From Flavobacteriaceae bacterium PS02338 (GTDB lineage: Bacteria > Bacteroidota > Bacteroidia > Sphingobacteriales > Sphingobacteriaceae), in assembly GCA_029959615.1 (NCBI GenBank), contig JASCOD010000008.1, forward strand, positions 62,001-126,000: a DNA stretch of 64,000 nucleotides. Reading direction: 5' to 3'. Below are positions 29,677-38,534 of the stretch, piece by piece. The notes under the pieces were generated by a model. That model worked only from the letters and a program-made list of their open reading frames with translations, did no database searches and was not told the DNA's origin. Every line of letters starts with the position of its first letter. Position 1 is the stretch's first letter. Both the position numbers and the translations under genes were made by a program.

Positions 29677-30255
29677 CTACTTCTTTATCTTCTTAATCAA
29701 CGTTTCTACAACCCTTGGATAATGCAAATGCTCTAATTGTTGGCCTTTGAACTTAATCATCTCTAGGTTGTCGTCTTTTTCGATACGATATTTGGCTTGA
29801 TAGATAAACTCACCTTCATCATAATGTTCGTTAACATAGTGGATGGTAATACCGCCCTCTGTATCCCCAGCTTCTATTACGGCTTTGTGTACTCGGTCGC
29901 CATACATCCCTTTGCCACCATGTTTAGGTAATAGTGCAGGGTGTATGTTGATCATCCTGCCAGGATATTCTTTTAACAGATTTTGAGGAATAAGCCATAG
30001 AAAGCCCGCCAGTACAATTAAATCTACATCTAGGTTTTTCAGTAGGTCTAGCACTTCATCGGTTTGGTAAAACTCATGCCTGTCAAAAACGTGAGAAGGA
30101 ATTTCAAAACTGTCGGCTCTTTGTAATACGTATGATTCTGGGTTGTTGGTTAATACCAAGGCAACTTCAGCCTCTGTACTACGCTTAAAATGCTCCATTA
30201 TCTTTTGAGCATTTGATCCTGATCCTGAGGCAAAAATGGCGATACGTTTCTTCAC
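29677..30255 (-). CDS. purN: Phosphoribosylglycinamide formyltransferase
   Basis: Transfers formyl from 10-formyl-THF to GAR in purine synthesis. Key parts: KRIAIFASGSGSNAQ at the N-terminus, the catalytic region INIHPALLPKHGG with the Asn and His, and HYVNEHYDEGEFI with the catalytic Asp region. No ATG fits the start. I choose GTG at 30255 (MKKRIAIFASG, the family's normal start). The longer TTG start at 30276 overlaps a TATTTTTG box that looks like the -7 promoter element, which makes it unlikely. Same strand as purH but 190 bases upstream, so probably an independent promoter. Confidence 0.9.
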   Translation of the reverse strand: MKKRIAIFASGSGSNAQKIMEHFKRSTEAEVALVLTNNPESYVLQRADSFEIPSHVFDRHEFYQTDEVLDLLKNLDVDLIVLAGFLWLIPQNLLKEYPGRMINIHPALLPKHGGKGMYGDRVHKAVIEAGDTEGGITIHYVNEHYDEGEFIYQAKYRIEKDDNLEMIKFKGQQLEHLHYPRVVETLIKKIKK

Positions 30256-30415
30256 TGATTTCTGTGTTTTTTCCAAAAATAATATTTTAAGCCTTTTCGC
30301 ACTAATTTTGTGCTAAAAAACCTAAATTTATCAAAAAACAGCTAGTGGTTGTAAATGTTTTACTTTCAAAAGCTTCGTGCTTAAAATGTTAGATGGAAAT
30401 TTTTTTTTAAAGCAT

Positions 30416-30447
30416 TTTGCAAATTAAAAATAATATATCTACATTTG
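30416..30447 (+). promoter_or_regulatory. Promoter of rpsT
   Basis: TTTG at 30416-30419 and TACATTTG at 30440-30447 with 20-bp spacing, an almost ideal Bacteroidota promoter. The leader would be about 35 bases. Confidence 0.7.
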
Positions 30448-30488
30448 CAGTCCGAAAATAAATACAAGAAGAAATAAAAGGCTAAACA

Positions 30489-30743
30489 ATGGCAAATCAT
30501 AAATCAGCATTAAAAAGAATTAGAGCAAACGCTGCAAAACGTCTACGTAACAGATATCAAGCTAAAACTACACGTACTTTTATTAAGAGATTACGTGCTG
30601 CTGAAGATAAAAAAACAGGATTAGAATTACTACCTAAAGTAATCTCTATGTTAGATCGTTTAGCTAAAAAGAACGTTATCCACAAAAACAAAGCTTCTAA
30701 CAACAAAGCTAAATTAACGAAGTTCGTTAACACTTTGAAATAG
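30489..30743 (+). CDS. rpsT: 30S ribosomal protein S20
   Basis: Primary 16S rRNA-binding ribosomal protein. 84 residues, strongly basic and all-helical, starting MANHKSALKRIRANAAKRLR, the family signature; ends with VIHKNKASNNKAKLTKFVN. Monocistronic, with promoter and terminator both visible. Confidence 0.97.
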   Translation: MANHKSALKRIRANAAKRLRNRYQAKTTRTFIKRLRAAEDKKTGLELLPKVISMLDRLAKKNVIHKNKASNNKAKLTKFVNTLK

Positions 30744-30766
30744 TCGCTTTTTTAAACGATATTTAG

Positions 30767-30799
30767 AACGGTATCATCGTAAGATGATACCGTTTTTTT
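30767..30799 (+). terminator. Rho-independent terminator of rpsT
   Basis: AACGGTATCATC and GATGATACCGTT form a perfect 12-bp stem with a GTAA loop and a run of seven T. Confidence 0.92.
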
Positions 30800-30819
30800 A
30801 TGCCTAAATTTCTACATCT

Positions 30820-31518
30820 ATGTCTAACTATGAAAACAAACTCGGCATTAAAGCTTGGGCGGAGGCCGATCGCCCCAGAGAAAAATTGTTGCAACAAGGT
30901 AGGCGACAGCTTACTGATGCTGAACTTATCGCTATTTTGATTGGCTCCGGAAGTAAAAATGAAACAGCCGTAGATCTCAGTAAGCGCATCCTTGGTTCTT
31001 GCCAAAATGATTTGCATAAGTTGGCTCAGCTAGGGGTGAAAGAATTATCAAGGTTTAAAGGTATAGGTGAAGCCAAGGCAATTGCGATTGTTGCAGCCTT
31101 AGAATTGGGACGGAGAAGAAAGGATGCAGGATATGAAGAAACACAAAAAGTAAATTCTTCCATAGACGTACATCGGGTAATTAAAGCTGATTTGGAAGAT
31201 CTACCTCATGAAGAATTCTGGCTGTTGCTATTAAATCGGGCTAATAGCGTAATTGGAAAACATTTTGTAAGTAAAGGAGGGCAAGCGGGAACTGTAGTTG
31301 ATCCGAAGTTGGTCTTCAAGATTGCTTTAGAGCAAGGTGCTGCTTCTATTGTATTGGTGCATAATCATCCCTCTGGTAGTCTAAGACCTAGTGATGCGGA
31401 TATAAGTATCACTAAAAAAATGATGGAATTGGGGAAAATGATGGAGATTGCAGTACATGACCACCTTATCGTTTACAATCATACTTTCCTAAGTCTTGCA
31501 GATGAGGGCTATGTATAG
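30820..31518 (+). CDS. radC: RadC-family JAB/MPN-domain protein
   Basis: A 232-residue protein with an N-terminal helix-hairpin-helix-like UPF0758 region (IKAWAEADRPREKLLQQG, LSRFKGIGEAKAIAIVAALE) and a C-terminal JAB metalloprotease-like domain with the metal motif HNHPSGSLRPSDAD (HxHPSG...D). Named for DNA repair but its biochemical role is unproven in general. Chromosomal, not mobile-element, copy judging from its housekeeping neighbours. Confidence 0.93.
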   Translation: MSNYENKLGIKAWAEADRPREKLLQQGRRQLTDAELIAILIGSGSKNETAVDLSKRILGSCQNDLHKLAQLGVKELSRFKGIGEAKAIAIVAALELGRRRKDAGYEETQKVNSSIDVHRVIKADLEDLPHEEFWLLLLNRANSVIGKHFVSKGGQAGTVVDPKLVFKIALEQGAASIVLVHNHPSGSLRPSDADISITKKMMELGKMMEIAVHDHLIVYNHTFLSLADEGYV

Positions 31519-31672
31519 GTTCTAAGCTAGAAGCCGAAGCTGAAAATTTGCCTGCAGCTGATTTACTTGCTACGTATGTTTCTTTATTATTGTCAATTTC
31601 TTCATGTTTTTCCCACTCTTCACCTTAGCTTAATTTGTATTTTTTACATTTGGAAACAAAATTAATATAGAG

Positions 31673-32506
31673 ATGAAACAAAGTATAATTATGCTCCTGT
31701 TAATTGTCGCAGGTTTTCAAGTACAAGCCCAGAAAAATCAGGCCATTAATATCATTACTTACAACTTAAGGTATAGTACAGAGAAAGACGGTATTCATGC
31801 CTGGTCAAAAAGAAAAGATAATGTAAAGGCCTTGGTGAAATTTCATGATACAGATATTTTGTGTGCTCAAGAAGTTCTAGCTGAGCAGTATGATGCTGTT
31901 TTAGAAAACTCTGATTTTGAAGCGGTAGGAGCTGGTAGAGACGATGGTAAGCGTAAAGGTGAGTTCTCGCCAATCTTCTATAATAAAAATAGATTTGATA
32001 AGAAAGATGGTGGGGTGTTTTGGTTGTCGCAAACCCCAGATGTGCCAAGTAAAGGTTGGGATGCCATGTTCAAACGTGTATGTACTTGGGTAAGGTTGTA
32101 TGATAAGCTGAATAAAAAGGAGTTTTTGGTTTTCAATACACATTATGATCATGTGGGTGTGCAAGCAAGAATAGAGTCTGCAAAATTGATTAAACAAAAA
32201 ATACAGGAAATTGCACCGAAGCTTCCGGTTATTTACACTGGCGATTTAAATGTAACTCCAGAAACTGATGCCATTGCAACTATTAAATCTTTTCTAAGCG
32301 ATAGTAAAGAAGTTTCAGTTGAACCACCTTATGGTCCAGAAGGAACTTTCAATGGGTTTGATTTTAATAGCCCGTTAAAAGATAGAATTGATTATATCTT
32401 CGTGAATAAAGGATTCAAAGTACAGAAATATGGGGTGTTGACAGATAGTAAAGACCAGAAATATTTTTCAGACCATATGCCTGTATTAGCTAAATTGTTG
32501 TTTTAA
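31673..32506 (+). CDS. Secreted endonuclease/exonuclease/phosphatase-family protein
   Basis: A 277-residue EEP-superfamily metal-dependent phosphoesterase with a signal peptide (MKQSIIMLLLIVAGFQVQAQ). Motifs in order: NIITYNLRY (Asn ligand), ILCAQEVLAEQ (Glu ligand), NTHYDHVG, YTGDLNVTPET (Asp/Asn pair) and the final SDHMPVLAKL (Asp-His). The close relatives in Bacteroidota act on phosphodiesters or sugar/lipid phosphates; the exact substrate cannot be read. A TACATTTG box at 31645-31652 may be its promoter. Confidence 0.88.
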   Translation: MKQSIIMLLLIVAGFQVQAQKNQAINIITYNLRYSTEKDGIHAWSKRKDNVKALVKFHDTDILCAQEVLAEQYDAVLENSDFEAVGAGRDDGKRKGEFSPIFYNKNRFDKKDGGVFWLSQTPDVPSKGWDAMFKRVCTWVRLYDKLNKKEFLVFNTHYDHVGVQARIESAKLIKQKIQEIAPKLPVIYTGDLNVTPETDAIATIKSFLSDSKEVSVEPPYGPEGTFNGFDFNSPLKDRIDYIFVNKGFKVQKYGVLTDSKDQKYFSDHMPVLAKLLF

Positions 32507-32537
32507 GCTAGTAGTTTCTAGATAGCATAAGCAAAGT

Positions 32538-32625
32538 AGACTTACGAAGTTTCTAAAACGGCGAAGCCCTCAACTTTAAGTTTGATGTAAAAAACTCAAA
32601 AATAAAAGTTAAACTTCGTAAGTCT
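32538..32625. repeat. MITE-like element with perfect 15-bp terminal inverted repeats
   Basis: AGACTTACGAAGTTT (32538-32552) and AAACTTCGTAAGTCT (32611-32625) are exact reverse complements, enclosing 58 bases with no coding capacity. Of the 32507-32741 gap, this is the main content; downstream, TATCTTTG at 32661-32668 could be the pheT -7 box. Confidence 0.75.
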
Positions 32626-32741
32626 TATTCCAAAATCTTCTCCTTTACCCTTATAAATAATATCTTTGCGCTTTATTGTGCTTGAGGTCTGATTTGGGCA
32701 TTAGTCTCCTATCTCATATCTCCTATCTCAAATCTAAGTAA

Positions 32742-35153
32742 ATGAAAATATCATACAGCTGGCTTAAACAAATATTAAAAACGGATAAAACTCTTCAAGA
32801 GCTTTCTTTAATCTTAACTAATATAGGATTAGAGGTAGAAAGTTTGGAGAAAGTGCAAACCATTCCTGGTGGATTGGACGGTTTGGTGATTGGATATGTA
32901 GAAGAGCGAGTGCAGCATCCCAATGCAGATAGATTAAGTGTGACCAAGGTAAATGTTGGTGGACCAGAATTACTGCAAATTGTTTGTGGTGCGCCAAATG
33001 TTGCTGCCGGACAAAAAGTAGTGGTTGCCGTTGTCGGAACTACAGTTCATCCGAACGAAGGCGAACCTTTTAAAATCAACAAATCGAAAATTAGAGGTGA
33101 AGTTTCTGAAGGAATGATTTGTGCCGAAGATGAAATTGGTTTAGGTGGTTCGCATGCAGGGATCATGGTATTGCCAGAAGATACCCAAATCGGTATCGAA
33201 GCTAAAACATATTTCAATGTAGAGGACGATTACCTGTTCGAAATTGGTTTAACACCAAATAGAGCCGATGCAGCTTCGCACTTAGGTGTGGCTAGAGATT
33301 TAGCAGCTTACTTACGTACGAGCTACGAGTTGCCTGATGTAAGTGCTTTCAAAACTGATCCTGATCGCCATCAGGACGAAAACTTAAACATTGCGGTAGA
33401 AGTGGAAGCTATAGATGCTTGTCCGCGTTATAGCAGCGTAAGCATTAGCGGTGTTACGGTAAAAGCCTCACCAGATTGGTTGGCAGCTAAATTGAAAGTA
33501 ATTGGCGTTCGTCCAATTAATAATATAGTAGATGTTACCAATTACGTATTGCACGAGTTGGGGCAGCCTTTGCATGCTTTTGATGCAGATCAAATTGCAG
33601 GCAAAAAAATCATCGTTAAAAAATGCGCTGAAGGTACACCTTTTGTAACCTTAGATGAAGTTGAACGTAAGCTTTCTGCAGAAGACCTAATGATATGTGA
33701 TGCCGAAAAGCCTTTGTGTATTGCAGGTGTATTTGGAGGGATTGGTTCGGGGGTTACCGAACAGACTACCAATATCTTTTTGGAAAGCGCTTATTTCAAT
33801 GCGGTTTCTGTGCGTAAGACTTCTAAGAGGCATGGTCTAAAAACTGATGCTTCTTTCAGGTTTGAGCGTGGTACAGATCCAGAAATTACCATTTTGGCCT
33901 TGCAAAGAGCAGCTTTGTTGATTAAAGAAGTTGCAGGTGGCGAAATTTCATCGTCAGTTTCTGATGTTTATCCGGTAAAAGCTAATCCGTTTGAGGTGCC
34001 AGTTAAATATCAAAACATTGTTGATTTAATTGGTAAGGAAATTCCAGCTACAGAGATTAAAGAAATTATCACTGCGTTAGGTATCAGCATTGCTGAAGAA
34101 ACAGCTGAAGGCTTAGATTTGTTAGTTCCTGCTTACAAAGTAGACGTTACCCGTGAATGCGATATTACCGAAGAGGTTTTACGTATTTACGGTTACGATA
34201 ACATCGAGATTCCGTCGAAAGTAAATGCTTCGTTAGCTTTTACCGTTAAACCGAATAGGGAAAACATCCAAAACTTGGTGGCTGATATGCTTACTGCAAA
34301 TGGTTTTGTCGAAATCTGGTGTAACTCTCTAACTCGCTTAGCTAACTCTAAAAATGAGGAAGAAGCAGTTCAAATTTTGAACCCATTGAGTTCTGATTTG
34401 AATGCGATGCGTCAAAGTTTGTTACAACCAGCTTTAGAAAGTGTAGCTTATAATGTGAACCGTAAAAACGCCGATATCAAATTTTATGAGTTCGGTAAAA
34501 CCTATCATTTAATTGAAGGCAAGTATGTGGAGCGTCCTCGTTTGTTAATTGCATTGAGTGGTGCAAAACAAAGCGAGCAATGGAACCATCAATCTACACC
34601 TTCAACTTTTTATAATTTAAAAGGAGCCGTAGATACTGTAGTAGCACGTTTAGGTTTAGCAAGTTTCCAAACGGCAGAGGTAAACGACGAGAATTTCGCC
34701 TACGGATTGAAGTACTTTAGAGGTGATAAAACGTTGGTTACTTTTGGAGCGGTAACCAATGCCGACAAGAAAGCTGCTGGTTTGAAACAAGATATTTTCT
34801 ATGCTGATTTCGACTGGGCTTTTGTGTTGGATGCCTTAAAGAAAAATAAAATCATTAATAAAGAAGTGCCTAAATATCCGGCAGTAAGAAGAGATTTGTC
34901 TTTATTGGTAGATCAAGCAGTAACTTTTGATGAATTGAAAACTATTGCTTTCAAATCTGAAAAGAAACTGGTGAAAAACGTGCAAGTATTCGATGTTTAT
35001 CAAGGAGATAAATTGCCAGAAGGCAAGAAATCTTATGCATTGAACTTTACCCTGCAAGACGAAGAGCAAACTCTGACTGATAAGCAGATAGATAGCATTA
35101 TGCAAAAGATTATTACTAACTTAGCACAAACTGCTAAAGCAGAAATAAGATAA
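32742..35153 (+). CDS. pheT: Phenylalanine-tRNA ligase beta subunit
   Basis: Beta chain of the alpha2-beta2 PheRS that charges tRNA-Phe. 803 residues, the usual length. Domains in order: B1 and tRNA-binding OB fold (about 40-150, VIGYVEERVQHPNADRLSV), B3/B4 editing region (about 210-390), B5 (about 405-480), the catalytic-like core (about 490-680) and C-terminal ferredoxin-like anticodon-binding domain (about 705-803, PKYPAVRRDLSLLVD). No pheS beside it, as is common when the two genes are unlinked. Confidence 0.96.
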   Translation: MKISYSWLKQILKTDKTLQELSLILTNIGLEVESLEKVQTIPGGLDGLVIGYVEERVQHPNADRLSVTKVNVGGPELLQIVCGAPNVAAGQKVVVAVVGTTVHPNEGEPFKINKSKIRGEVSEGMICAEDEIGLGGSHAGIMVLPEDTQIGIEAKTYFNVEDDYLFEIGLTPNRADAASHLGVARDLAAYLRTSYELPDVSAFKTDPDRHQDENLNIAVEVEAIDACPRYSSVSISGVTVKASPDWLAAKLKVIGVRPINNIVDVTNYVLHELGQPLHAFDADQIAGKKIIVKKCAEGTPFVTLDEVERKLSAEDLMICDAEKPLCIAGVFGGIGSGVTEQTTNIFLESAYFNAVSVRKTSKRHGLKTDASFRFERGTDPEITILALQRAALLIKEVAGGEISSSVSDVYPVKANPFEVPVKYQNIVDLIGKEIPATEIKEIITALGISIAEETAEGLDLLVPAYKVDVTRECDITEEVLRIYGYDNIEIPSKVNASLAFTVKPNRENIQNLVADMLTANGFVEIWCNSLTRLANSKNEEEAVQILNPLSSDLNAMRQSLLQPALESVAYNVNRKNADIKFYEFGKTYHLIEGKYVERPRLLIALSGAKQSEQWNHQSTPSTFYNLKGAVDTVVARLGLASFQTAEVNDENFAYGLKYFRGDKTLVTFGAVTNADKKAAGLKQDIFYADFDWAFVLDALKKNKIINKEVPKYPAVRRDLSLLVDQAVTFDELKTIAFKSEKKLVKNVQVFDVYQGDKLPEGKKSYALNFTLQDEEQTLTDKQIDSIMQKIITNLAQTAKAEIR

Positions 35154-35254
35154 AAACAAGTTTAAAGTAGAAAGTTTAGAGTTGAAAGTTTAGGTCGATG
35201 TGTCGAAAACATTCTCTCATTTAAAATTTACTCATTCAAAATTTAAATTAAAAA

Positions 35255-35545
35255 ATGGCTGCTGTAGCTGATCAACTTAATAGTGTAATGCAAAAAACTG
35301 CTCGATTAATAGAGTTGTGCAGTGCTTTACAAGAAGAAAATCATTTGTTGAAAGCCGAAAACCAGCGCCAAAAACAGGCTTTAGAAGGGGCTAAAAGTGC
35401 TCATTTAGAGTTAGATGAAAAGATAAGAGTGCTCAAATTGGCAAAGAGTATTGAAGGTACAAGTGAAAAGACACTTGATATAAAGCAAAAAATTAACGAA
35501 TTTGTGCGTGAAATTGATAAGTGTGTGGCTTTGCTTAAGAAATAA
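35255..35545 (+). CDS. Small coiled-coil protein upstream of zapA
   Basis: A 96-residue, almost fully helical, charged protein (LCSALQEENHLLKAENQRQK looks like a coiled coil), without signal or membrane segment. It stands 31 bases before zapA in the same direction. Size and structure recall ZapB-like division factors, and the linkage supports a role in division, but I see no family signature; this is inference. Confidence 0.75.
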   Translation: MAAVADQLNSVMQKTARLIELCSALQEENHLLKAENQRQKQALEGAKSAHLELDEKIRVLKLAKSIEGTSEKTLDIKQKINEFVREIDKCVALLKK

Positions 35546-35576
35546 GCAGGCAGATTAATTGAAACAAAGCTAAAAA

Positions 35577-35867
35577 ATGGGAGAAATCTCGATTAAAATA
35601 ACTATCGCCGACCGTATTTACCCACTAAAGGTAAGCACGGAAGAAGAGGAAATTGTGAGACGAGCGGCAAAGATTATCAACGAGCGTATAAAAGACTATC
35701 AGGAAAATTATGCGGTTAGAGATAAGCAAGATTTGTTGTCGATGGCAGTTTTACACTATGCAACAGCTGTTTTAAAAGCAGAGCATAAGGTACAGCACCA
35801 AGATACAACCGTAGCTGATAAAGTTGAGGAATTAGATAGTTTATTAAGCGGATTTTTCTCTAAATAA
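35577..35867 (+). CDS. zapA: Cell division protein ZapA
   Basis: FtsZ-ring-associated protein that bundles FtsZ filaments. 96 residues, starting GEISIKITIADRIYPLKVS (the ZapA beta-hairpin head), then EEEIVRRAAKIINERIKDYQ and a C-terminal coiled coil. Co-transcribed with the coiled-coil gene upstream; a structured RNA region follows. Confidence 0.92.
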   Translation: MGEISIKITIADRIYPLKVSTEEEEIVRRAAKIINERIKDYQENYAVRDKQDLLSMAVLHYATAVLKAEHKVQHQDTTVADKVEELDSLLSGFFSK

Positions 35868-35875
35868 AATGTTCT

Positions 35876-36002
35876 TTATAGCCTTTTCGACTTTCGAAAG
35901 GGTTTTCTATAGCTAAAATTTGACCGTGGCTAAATTTTTATGTTTCTCTTAATTGGTGTAAAAGCACGCATGGGGCATAAGAATTTAGTGACGGCTTTTT
36001 TA
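35876..36002 (+). ncRNA. ssrS: Structured RNA between zapA and rny, candidate 6S RNA
   Basis: Two stems can be drawn. First, TATAG, then CCTTT(T)CGA, pairs with TCGAAAGG and CTATA (35878-35912). Second, CTAAATTTTTATG (35930-35942) pairs with CATAAGAATTTAG (35976-35988) with one G-T wobble, extended by CCGT/ACGG (35924-35927 and 35991-35994) and followed by six T. The 33-base gap in the second stem and a position directly after zapA resemble the 6S RNA locus seen beside zapA in other bacteria. Strength: structure seen, identity inferred. Bounds are approximate; the rest of the gap to 36111 shows nothing else. Confidence 0.45.
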
Positions 36003-36111
36003 TTTAATAAAACCTAGGTGATGTATAGCATCATCAACATATAACAAACAACAGGGTACATGGACCATCGGCTACGATAGCTCCATTACCATTAAAAACA
36101 AAAACTAAACA

Positions 36112-37674
36112 ATGGAAATATTAGGAATAGTAGGGTGCGTGCTGGCCAGCTTAGTTGTTGGTATAGCAATTGGCAGATACCTGCTGCGCAACCTGTTAAA
36201 GCAACAGGAAGTAGCAGCGCAGACAAAAGCGAAAAAGATCTTGAAAGATGCAGAGAACAATGCGGAAATCTTAAAGAAAAATAGACTGCTTGAGGCAAAA
36301 GAGAAATTTTTGCAAATGAAAGCAGAGCACGAACAGCAGGTTAATTCAAGAAATAATGAAGTTGCTCAACGAGAAAACAGTATCAAGCAAAAGGAGCAAT
36401 CGCTAAACTCTAAGTTAGAGAATGCCAATAGAAAAGAGCAAGATCTAGACAAACAGAAAGATAATCTAGAGAAACAAACTGCTTTGGCTGTTAAAAAGCA
36501 AGAAGAAGTAGATGTGCTTAAAAACCAGCACGTACAACAATTAGAAACTATTGCTGGTTTAAGTGCAGAAGAAGCTAAAAACCAACTGGTAGAAAACATG
36601 AAAGCAGAAGCTCGTTCGCAAGCTTTAATGCAAGTAAAAGATATCGTTGACGAAGCTAAACTAACCGCAAGCAAAGAAGCGAAGAAAGTAGTGATCCAAA
36701 CTATTCAGCGTACGGCAGCAGAAGCGGCAATAGAGAACTCGGTTTCTATTTTCCATATTGATAACGATGAAATTAAAGGTCGTGTAATTGGTAGAGAAGG
36801 CCGTAACATTCGTGCTTTAGAAGCGGCTACAGGTATCGAGATTATTGTAGATGATACTCCAGAGGCAATTATTCTTTCAGGTTTCGATCCAGTAAGAAGA
36901 GAAATTGCCCGTTTGGCTTTACACCGTTTGGTAACCGACGGTCGTATTCATCCAGCTCGTATTGAAGAGATTGTAGCTAAAACCAAGAAACAGATCGAAG
37001 ACGAGATCATTGAGATCGGTGAGCGTACCGTAATCGATTTAGGTATTCACGGTCTACATCCAGAGTTAATTAGAATGGTTGGTCGTATGCGTTACCGTTC
37101 TTCTTACGGACAAAATTTACTGCACCACTCTCGTGAGGTAGCTAATTTCTGTGCTACCATGGCGGCAGAGCTAGGCTTAAATGCGAAATTGGCTAAACGT
37201 GCTGGTCTATTACACGATATAGGCAAAGTGCCAGATGATAACCCAGAATTGCCACATGCTATCTTGGGTATGCAATTGGCAGAGAAATATAAAGAGCATC
37301 CAGAGGTTTGTAACGCCATTGGTGCCCACCACGACGAAATTGAAATGACGTCGATGATTTCTCCAATTATCCAAGCTTGTGACTCTATTTCTGGTGCTCG
37401 TCCGGGTGCTCGTAGAGAGGTAGTGGAAAGTTACATCAAGCGATTGAAAGAATTGGAAGAATTGGCCATGTCATATCCTGGTGTGGAGAAAACTTTTGCC
37501 ATCCAAGCAGGTAGAGAATTACGTGTGGTGGTAGAAAGTGAAAGAGTAACCGATCAACAAGCAGAATTGCTGGCCGCAGATATCTCTAACCGTATCCAAA
37601 CCGAAATGACTTATCCAGGTCAAATCAAGGTAACGGTAATTAGAGAAACCCGTTCGGTAGCATTTGCGAAATAG
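36112..37674 (+). CDS. rny: Ribonuclease Y
   Basis: Membrane-anchored endoribonuclease that starts mRNA decay. 520 residues: N-terminal membrane helix (ILGIVGCVLASLVVGIAIG), long coiled coil (about 30-200), KH domain (GRVIGREGRNIRALEAATG) and HD phosphohydrolase domain (HHSREVANF, GLLHDIGKVPDD). The order is standard for the family. Confidence 0.96.
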   Translation: MEILGIVGCVLASLVVGIAIGRYLLRNLLKQQEVAAQTKAKKILKDAENNAEILKKNRLLEAKEKFLQMKAEHEQQVNSRNNEVAQRENSIKQKEQSLNSKLENANRKEQDLDKQKDNLEKQTALAVKKQEEVDVLKNQHVQQLETIAGLSAEEAKNQLVENMKAEARSQALMQVKDIVDEAKLTASKEAKKVVIQTIQRTAAEAAIENSVSIFHIDNDEIKGRVIGREGRNIRALEAATGIEIIVDDTPEAIILSGFDPVRREIARLALHRLVTDGRIHPARIEEIVAKTKKQIEDEIIEIGERTVIDLGIHGLHPELIRMVGRMRYRSSYGQNLLHHSREVANFCATMAAELGLNAKLAKRAGLLHDIGKVPDDNPELPHAILGMQLAEKYKEHPEVCNAIGAHHDEIEMTSMISPIIQACDSISGARPGARREVVESYIKRLKELEELAMSYPGVEKTFAIQAGRELRVVVESERVTDQQAELLAADISNRIQTEMTYPGQIKVTVIRETRSVAFAK

Positions 37675-37680
37675 TGCGCC

Positions 37681-37781
37681 CTGTCATTCTGAGCATAGCG
37701 AAGACCGCGAAGCAGCTACGAAGTAAATCTAAAAAGTTACTAAGCAAAACTAACAGATTCCTCCTAACGTCGGAATGACAG
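37681..37781. repeat. Palindromic dispersed repeat downstream of rny
   Basis: CTGTCATTC at one end and GAATGACAG at the other, 101 bp in total, non-coding. Related in style to the repeats near 10.3-11.1 kb and 27.6 kb. Confidence 0.6.
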
Positions 37782-37838
37782 CAATTTTAAGATTGCTTAC
37801 TGCCTCGTAATGACGACTTATAAAAGATACCGTAAATA

Positions 37839-37868
37839 AAAAGCGATAGATTTCTATCGCTTTTCTTA
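37839..37868 (+). terminator. Rho-independent terminator after rny
   Basis: AAAAGCGATAG and CTATCGCTTTT make an 11-bp stem around a 4-base loop, with a further T-rich tail; can act in both directions. Confidence 0.8.
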
Positions 37869-37895
37869 TTTTTACAACACCAAAACTAGCCAAGT

Positions 37896-38411
37896 ATGAG
37901 CAAGACTGTAAAAGCCCCAGAAAGAAAGCCTGTAGATATCTTATTTGATAAGTACGCAGAAAGTCACCAAGATGGCACCAACAAACTTATTCATTGGATT
38001 TGTGTTCCCTTGATCGTGTTTAGTCTCTTAGGTTTAGTTTGGTTAATTCCTTTTCCTCAATTGGCATTCTTGGGTCAGTACCAAACCTTTTTTAATTGGG
38101 CATCGTTTCTACTTGCTTTTGCTTTATACTATTACTTTACGCTTTCGCCTACCTTGTTCTTTTTAATGATTTGGGTAATTGCGGGTATGAGCTACGGCAT
38201 TGTGCAGTTAGAAATGTGGGAGAAATACCAGGATGGCCCTTCTGCCTGGATCATATTTCTAGCTATTTTTGTATTGGCTTGGATTGGTCAATTCATTGGT
38301 CATAAGATCGAAGGAAAAAAGCCGTCATTTTTAGAAGATGTTAAGTTTTTGTTAATAGGCCCAATTTGGTTATTACACTTTATATGCAAAAAAATCGGCT
38401 TAAAATATTAA
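37896..38411 (+). CDS. Mpo1-like / DUF962 membrane protein
   Basis: A 171-residue protein with about four membrane helices. It starts with the family block FDKYAESHQDGTNKLIHWIC (conserved His residues, which in the yeast homologue Mpo1 belong to the iron site for alpha-oxidation of 2-hydroxy fatty acids) and keeps the later GHKIEGKKPSFLEDVKFLLI region with its His. The enzymatic role in bacteria is inferred from that family. Stands alone after a terminator. Confidence 0.88.
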   Translation: MSKTVKAPERKPVDILFDKYAESHQDGTNKLIHWICVPLIVFSLLGLVWLIPFPQLAFLGQYQTFFNWASFLLAFALYYYFTLSPTLFFLMIWVIAGMSYGIVQLEMWEKYQDGPSAWIIFLAIFVLAWIGQFIGHKIEGKKPSFLEDVKFLLIGPIWLLHFICKKIGLKY

Positions 38412-38504
38412 TACAAAAGACATACCGGCACCCTTTAACAATTTGTTAACCTGTGGGTAAACAAATGGTAATTTCAAGCTAACATGAAGCTAACATTGTG
38501 ATAA

Positions 38505-38512
38505 TAGTTTTG
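38505..38512 (+). promoter_or_regulatory. -7 box upstream of the TonB-dependent receptor
   Basis: TAGTTTTG fits TAnnTTTG, 22 bases before the TTG start. No clear -33 element. Confidence 0.4.
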
Positions 38513-38534
38513 CCCTAATTAAAAATAAGGCAAA

